A stretch of DNA of 17,186 nucleotides from Bacteroides sp. UBA939. GTDB taxonomy: Bacteria > Bacteroidota > Bacteroidia > Bacteroidales > Bacteroidaceae. Each line of letters opens with the position of its first letter. Positions within the stretch are counted from its first letter, which is position 1. Positions 14,119 to 17,186 of the stretch are shown here, piece after piece. The position numbers and the translations under genes are program-made. The DNA is taken from NCBI RefSeq assembly GCF_002293435.1, contig NZ_DBDF01000001.1, positions 11,314-28,499 on the forward strand. Direction: 5' to 3'. The notes beneath the pieces are model-generated. The model worked only from the letters and a program-made list of their open reading frames with translations. It was not told the origin of the DNA and made no database searches.

Positions 14119-15357
14119 TTAGAGGAATGGGGTGAACAGGTTGCCTACCCAACCTACGAACTTCTTCCAGCCGGAGCGCTTTTTCCATACCTCGGGGGTC
14201 AGAAGCGTACTGTTTTGTTTGTCGTACTCGAACATTTCGTTGAGCTGCCGGGTTATGTCCCGGTCAAAGATAAAGGCGTTGGTTTCGTAGTCATACCGCA
14301 GGCTGCGACTGTTGAGGTTGGCAGTACCTACGGTACAGAAACTTCCGTCCACCATCATAATCTTGGAATGATGGAAACCACCGTTGAAGAGATAGACTTT
14401 GGCGCCCTTCTGCATTAGTTTGTGCACGATGTGGAAAGAGGCATCCGGAGTAAAATGAATATCGGAAACGGCGGGTATCATTATTTCTACTTCCGTCCCT
14501 TTTTTCAATGCGGTTCTAATAGCTTGCCTGATGGACTCTGTCGGAACGAAGTAGGGATTTACAATTTGTATGCTGTGTTGCGCTGCCTTGATGGAGGCGG
14601 CATACGCATGGCTGATAGCGCGGGGAGTTTCGCGGGGAGTGCGGTCGACGATTGCAATTTCCTTGGATATGCTGTCGGGAAGTTCCGGTATGTCGGGGAA
14701 GTACTCCGGCCCGCCGATGTGTTGTTTCGTTTCCCGGTTCCACATTGTGAGGAAAATGCCTTGCAGATAGCGTACGGCATCTCCTTTGATACACATGTGC
14801 ATATCATGCCATTCCCCTATCTTACGAAGTCCGGTGATGTAATAGTCTGCAATGTTCATGCCTCCGGTATATCCTACCTTTCCGTCAATCACTACAATTT
14901 TCCGGTGATCGCGATGCATGGCATGATTAATCCACGGAAATGTTATCGGGTCGAACTTCGTAATCTCAATTCCGCGTTTGCGAATGGACTTCAGGTGTTT
15001 TTTCTTCAGTGGTTTGTTGTTTGACCAGTTGCCGAATGCATCGAATATAGCGCGTACTTCTACGCCTTGCTGTACCTTCTCTGCCAAAAGGTCGAACAGG
15101 GCGTTTGCTATGGAGTCGTTTCGGAAATTGAAGTATTCCAGATGAATGTGATGTTGGGCTTGTCGTATTTCTTCGAAGAGGTCAATGAACTTTTCCCGTC
15201 CGCTCATCAGTAGTTTCACTTCGTTGTTGTCAGTGACCGGAACTCCTTGCTGTTGGAGATAATGCATCACAAGCGAATCACTGGATATGACTTGCGCATG
15301 GATATTTCCAATAAGAGATAATACGGATAGTAATATACTGATAAATGTACGTCTCAA
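14119..15357 (-). CDS. Cardiolipin synthase / phospholipase D-family protein with signal peptide
   Basis: A 412-residue protein with two phosphatidyl-transfer (HKD) motifs: H151, K153 and D158 in HRKIVVID, followed by GYTGGMNIADYY, and H330, K332 and D337 in HSKIMMVD, followed by TVGTANLNSRSLRYDYE. This matches bacterial cardiolipin synthases, which join two phosphatidylglycerols. E. coli ClsA-type enzymes have two N-terminal membrane helices; this one has a signal-peptide-like N terminus (MRRTFISILLSVLSLIGNIHAQ, cleavage after about residue 21), so the catalytic part would be periplasmic or a single anchor would hold it. The C terminus is aromatic and hydrophobic (GWKKFVGWVGNLFTPFL), possibly membrane-associating. 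Cardiolipin synthesis is the best guess; another PLD-type lipid activity is possible. It has its own promoter candidate and is not tightly linked to neighbours. Confidence 0.88.
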   Translation of the reverse strand: MRRTFISILLSVLSLIGNIHAQVISSDSLVMHYLQQQGVPVTDNNEVKLLMSGREKFIDLFEEIRQAQHHIHLEYFNFRNDSIANALFDLLAEKVQQGVEVRAIFDAFGNWSNNKPLKKKHLKSIRKRGIEITKFDPITFPWINHAMHRDHRKIVVIDGKVGYTGGMNIADYYITGLRKIGEWHDMHMCIKGDAVRYLQGIFLTMWNRETKQHIGGPEYFPDIPELPDSISKEIAIVDRTPRETPRAISHAYAASIKAAQHSIQIVNPYFVPTESIRQAIRTALKKGTEVEIMIPAVSDIHFTPDASFHIVHKLMQKGAKVYLFNGGFHHSKIMMVDGSFCTVGTANLNSRSLRYDYETNAFIFDRDITRQLNEMFEYDKQNSTLLTPEVWKKRSGWKKFVGWVGNLFTPFL

Positions 15358-15394
15358 AACTATTTAGATTTAATTCGTTTTTTATTTGAGCTGG

Positions 15395-15402
15395 CAAATA
15401 TA
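15395..15402 (-). promoter_or_regulatory. PLD-gene promoter -7 candidate
   Basis: On the minus strand this reads TATATTTG then C, matching TAnnTTTG exactly, 37 bases before the ATG at 15357. Confidence 0.6.
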
Positions 15403-15409
15403 CAATATA

Positions 15410-15435
15410 TTAACGAGAAATATTTCTTCTGTTAA
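15410..15435. promoter_or_regulatory. Dyad upstream of the PLD-gene promoter
   Basis: AGAAATATTTCT at 15416-15427 is a perfect 12-base palindrome, flanked by TTAAC at 15410-15414 and GTTAA at 15431-15435. It covers the expected -33 region of the gene starting at 15357 and could be an operator; AT-rich chance symmetry is also possible. Confidence 0.35.
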
Positions 15436-15467
15436 AGAAAAATAGGTTTATGTCAAATGTTGTAAAC

Positions 15468-15803
15468 TCAAGCTAAAGAGCAAATCTTACGGTATCCGAG
15501 GTAGAGAAGTACTACGACTGCTATTATCAGCGATCTCGGGTCAAGCTCCGCGGCGCCGTTTTCTATGGCGCTGGTAAAGGTTTCCCGTAAAGTATTCAAT
15601 ACCAGTTGCAAGCCATCGAGGACAAAGAATAATACGATGGCAAGCGTAAAGCAGAACATGCTCCACAACTGCGAAATCCGGCGATACCGGTCGGGCAGAT
15701 GGTGCATTACGCGTCGGCTGAAGCCGTTATCTTCTATCTCTCTGCAATTGTCGGAGAAGAATTTCTGCAAAAGTTTATCATCAGTTGTTTCCATCATAAC
15801 CAT
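15468..15803 (-). CDS. Small membrane protein after ECF sigma factor, possible anti-sigma factor
   Basis: A 111-residue protein. The first ~43 residues are charged and cytoplasmic-looking (DDKLLQKFFSDNCREIEDNGFSRRVMHHLP), followed by membrane helices at about 45-66 and 89-106. I think it resembles the DUF5056 family found beside sigma factors in Bacteroidetes, but this is memory, not a search. The frame opens at 15803, inside the last codons of the sigma gene; a second ATG at 15794 (METTDDKLL) is an alternative start. The overlap implies translational coupling with the sigma factor. Position, a short cytoplasmic N-terminal domain and membrane helices fit an anti-sigma factor, but it lacks the zinc-binding HxxxCxxC pattern of the ZAS class. 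Confidence 0.82.
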   Translation of the reverse strand: MVMMETTDDKLLQKFFSDNCREIEDNGFSRRVMHHLPDRYRRISQLWSMFCFTLAIVLFFVLDGLQLVLNTLRETFTSAIENGAAELDPRSLIIAVVVLLYLGYRKICSLA

Positions 15804-16329
15804 TTTGTTTTAAGTAGGTAGCCATTTTTTCTTTCGCCCGTGAGAGGTGGCTTTTAACTGTTCCCACCGGGCATCCCGTGATACCTGCAATCTTATCAAT
15901 ACTCTGGTCTTCCATATAAAACAGAGTGATGCAGGTTCGTTCCATTTCTTTCAGTGTCGCCAGCGCCCGGTACACATCCATTTGCTGTCCGAGGTCGTTT
16001 TGGCTGGTGTTCCAATGGGCATCCACTTCCCGGGTATCAAGGGCGGTTGTATCTTTCCGGCTGCGAATATAATCATAAAACACATTGTATGCAATACGAT
16101 ATAGCCAAGTTGAGAAGTTGGACAGGTTTTTGAATGAAGCGAGGTTGGTGTATGCTTTGATAAACGTGTCTTGCGCCAGGTCGTCACTCAATTCGTTGTC
16201 GCCGCAGGTAAGGTGAAGAAAGAACCGTCGTACGGGCGACTGATACTTCTTCACTAACTGGTCAAAGGCCCTGGTGTTGTGAAACACCACGACCTGTGCA
16301 ACTAACGATATATCGTTGAGTTGGTTCAT
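15781..16329 (-). CDS. ECF-type RNA polymerase sigma factor
   Basis: A 182-residue sigma-70 family factor with only regions 2 and 4, the ECF arrangement. Region 2 at about 20-90 shows AFDQLVKKYQSPVRRFFLHL, DDLAQDTFIKAYTNLASF and STWLYRIAYNVFYDYIRSRK; region 4 at about 125-175 shows LKEMERTCITLFYMEDQSIDKIAGITGCPVGTVKSHLSRAKEKM, a helix-turn-helix for the -35 element. It would direct RNA polymerase to a dedicated regulon, usually envelope stress or signalling, and often to its own promoter. Its ATG overlaps the TGA of the upstream membrane-protein gene by four bases (ATGA), and its end overlaps the next gene, so all three are translated as a block. It is not obviously one of the FecI-like factors paired with FecR and SusC/D genes, since none are adjacent. 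Confidence 0.95.
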   Translation of the reverse strand: MNQLNDISLVAQVVVFHNTRAFDQLVKKYQSPVRRFFLHLTCGDNELSDDLAQDTFIKAYTNLASFKNLSNFSTWLYRIAYNVFYDYIRSRKDTTALDTREVDAHWNTSQNDLGQQMDVYRALATLKEMERTCITLFYMEDQSIDKIAGITGCPVGTVKSHLSRAKEKMATYLKQNGYDGNN

Positions 16330-16961
16330 CTTTCTCTATCGTTCTTTTTAGATTCCTGTGTGTAGTGGATAACCAGTTGCCCGAATCCGGTGAACATAAC
16401 GAGTAACCCGACGCAGCCTATTCCGAAGTTACCGGTAATAGCCCAAAGGAAGATGAATAGTCCTATTCCGATGAAAACGTTTTTGATTCCTTTGGTGCGT
16501 ATATCCTCGTTCTTATCTACGTTTCTGAAGAAATCCGAGGGTAGTTGCTGTCCGCTGGCAAGTGCCTGTTCCGCAAGACGGTATTTGGCTTTGCGATTCT
16601 TGTAATTGAAGAAGAATACCGTAATGATGATGAGCAAAGGCAACCCGAAGACAAAGACAATGCCTGTGACTGAAATAATCATGTTGGAAATGTTTCCGTC
16701 CATGTCAAATCCCCAGTCTCCCCAATGATTGCTGTGGTGTTTCCATCCATTGCTTCCGAAATCGGGACCGCTACCTTCGTAGGTCATGATACTGAGGGTA
16801 TCGGTTACGGTTTTCCCGTTGATGACAGTATCGCGGAGTTCAATCACGCGTTTTTTGTTCCCAAGGCTGTCGTTCTCCGTGACAGTTCTTTCCTTTGCCA
16901 ATACCAATGAGCAGAATGTCATGGCGGCGATAAATGCTAAAAGTAATCGTTTCATAATCAT
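16326..16961 (-). CDS. Exported/membrane protein heading the ECF sigma operon
   Basis: A 211-residue protein of unknown function. It has a signal-peptide-like N terminus (about 1-22, ending SLVLAKE); a non-cytoplasmic domain of about 70 residues, rich in Asp, Thr and Ser, with a His/Trp/Gly patch (NGWKHHSNHWGDWGFDMDGN) that could bind metal; a membrane helix at about 93-117; a cytoplasmic basic loop (NYKNRKAKYRLAEQALASG); and two further helices at about 160-200. The C-terminal half resembles what I recall as the DUF6249 family, unverified. It is the first gene of the three-gene block and overlaps the sigma gene by four bases. A sensor or co-regulator for the sigma factor is plausible from position. 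Two starts are close together (M1 and M3). Confidence 0.85.
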   Translation of the reverse strand: MIMKRLLLAFIAAMTFCSLVLAKERTVTENDSLGNKKRVIELRDTVINGKTVTDTLSIMTYEGSGPDFGSNGWKHHSNHWGDWGFDMDGNISNMIISVTGIVFVFGLPLLIIITVFFFNYKNRKAKYRLAEQALASGQQLPSDFFRNVDKNEDIRTKGIKNVFIGIGLFIFLWAITGNFGIGCVGLLVMFTGFGQLVIHYTQESKKNDRER

Positions 16962-17021
16962 GTATTTTATATTTTATTGTTCTTAATGTCTGTTAGACGT
17001 ATAATGTTCTTGAGAAAGTTG

Positions 17022-17029
17022 CAAAGAGA
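17022..17029 (-). promoter_or_regulatory. Possible promoter of the sigma operon
   Basis: On the minus strand this reads TCTCTTTG then C, seven of eight to TAnnTTTG at the fixed positions apart from A to C, 60 bases before the ATG at 16961. A GTTT lies 17 bases further upstream. Weak; an ECF-type promoter could instead be used. Confidence 0.3.
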
Positions 17030-17119
17030 CGATATTTTTTTGAATTAAACGATAATCTATAGGAATTATTTGACTGGCAAACTTCTTTAGTCTGAATAAT
17101 TCATGCTAAAATCGTGTCT

Positions 17120-17173
17120 GCTCCGTACCAGGGCCGTGTCAGGGCAGGGTCCGCTCCGTACCCGCTCCGTATA
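17120..17173. repeat. GCTCCGTA repeat cluster
   Basis: GCTCCGTA occurs at 17120, 17153 and 17164; the last two are in 11-base tandem register, with GGGCAGGG and related GC-rich sequence between. It is much richer in G and C than the flanking intergenic DNA, and may continue beyond the window. Confidence 0.75.
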
Positions 17174-17186
17174 AAGGTACCCTTAT

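Noticed and set aside
14422..15024. 200-residue plus-strand ORF opposite the PLD-family gene
   Set aside because: It lies wholly antisense to a gene with two intact HKD motifs and shows no recognisable domain.
15951..16187. Minus-strand 78-residue ORF in another frame of the sigma gene
   Set aside because: It is fully inside the sigma factor, which has intact regions 2 and 4.

Overview
The window looks like core chromosome from a Bacteroides or close Bacteroidales relative; the species cannot be read from it. The evidence is the gene set (retained PorQ, an ExbB / small membrane protein / ExbD / ExbD cluster, a secreted M64 peptidase), AT-rich leaders without clear Shine-Dalgarno sequences, and repeated matches to the Bacteroides -7 promoter element TAnnTTTG upstream of genes on both strands. 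I see no rRNA, CRISPR array, insertion sequence or phage gene.

Layout. 1-97 is a short 22-bp tandem repeat ending in a hairpin, just past the 3' end of pfkA. 118-3968 (minus) holds porQ, cmk, ispH and pfkA, read in that order. 4181-4867 (plus) is a monocistronic tonB-type energy transducer with a strong terminator. 4942-7423 (plus) is a polyprenyl diphosphate synthase, an unrecognised helical protein and a TatD nuclease; the last two overlap by 4 nt. A tRNA-Ser(GGA) at 7586-7675 lies 80 nt before the Exb operon (7756-10126: ExbB, a four-helix membrane protein, two ExbDs), which ends at a strong terminator. A 304-bp gap with competing inverted repeats follows, then a secreted M64-type metallopeptidase (minus), a large palindromic repeat, an Lrp/AsnC regulator (plus) tail-to-tail with folA (minus), a second palindromic repeat, thyA (minus) and a periplasmic-looking phospholipase-D/cardiolipin-synthase protein (minus). 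The right end (15468-16961, minus) is a three-gene ECF sigma locus: membrane protein, sigma factor, small membrane protein. GCTCCGTA repeats occupy the last 70 bases.

How the genes work together. ExbB, the two ExbDs and the TonB protein can form the proton-driven machine that powers outer-membrane TonB-dependent transporters; here TonB is split from ExbB/D by isoprenoid and tatD genes. thyA and folA are the two linked steps of thymidylate and folate recycling. ispH and the polyprenyl synthase are the last MEP-pathway step and the chain-elongation step of isoprenoid supply. The sigma locus is probably a self-contained envelope-signal switch.

Most genes are ordinary housekeeping genes. The parts most worth a second look are the ECF locus with membrane proteins on both sides, the extra membrane protein inside the Exb operon, porQ linked to cmk, the family of palindromic intergenic elements sharing TTACTTAG, the mutually exclusive hairpins after exbD, and an lrp terminator that appears to lie inside the folA coding sequence. 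None of these is clearly a new system on sequence alone.
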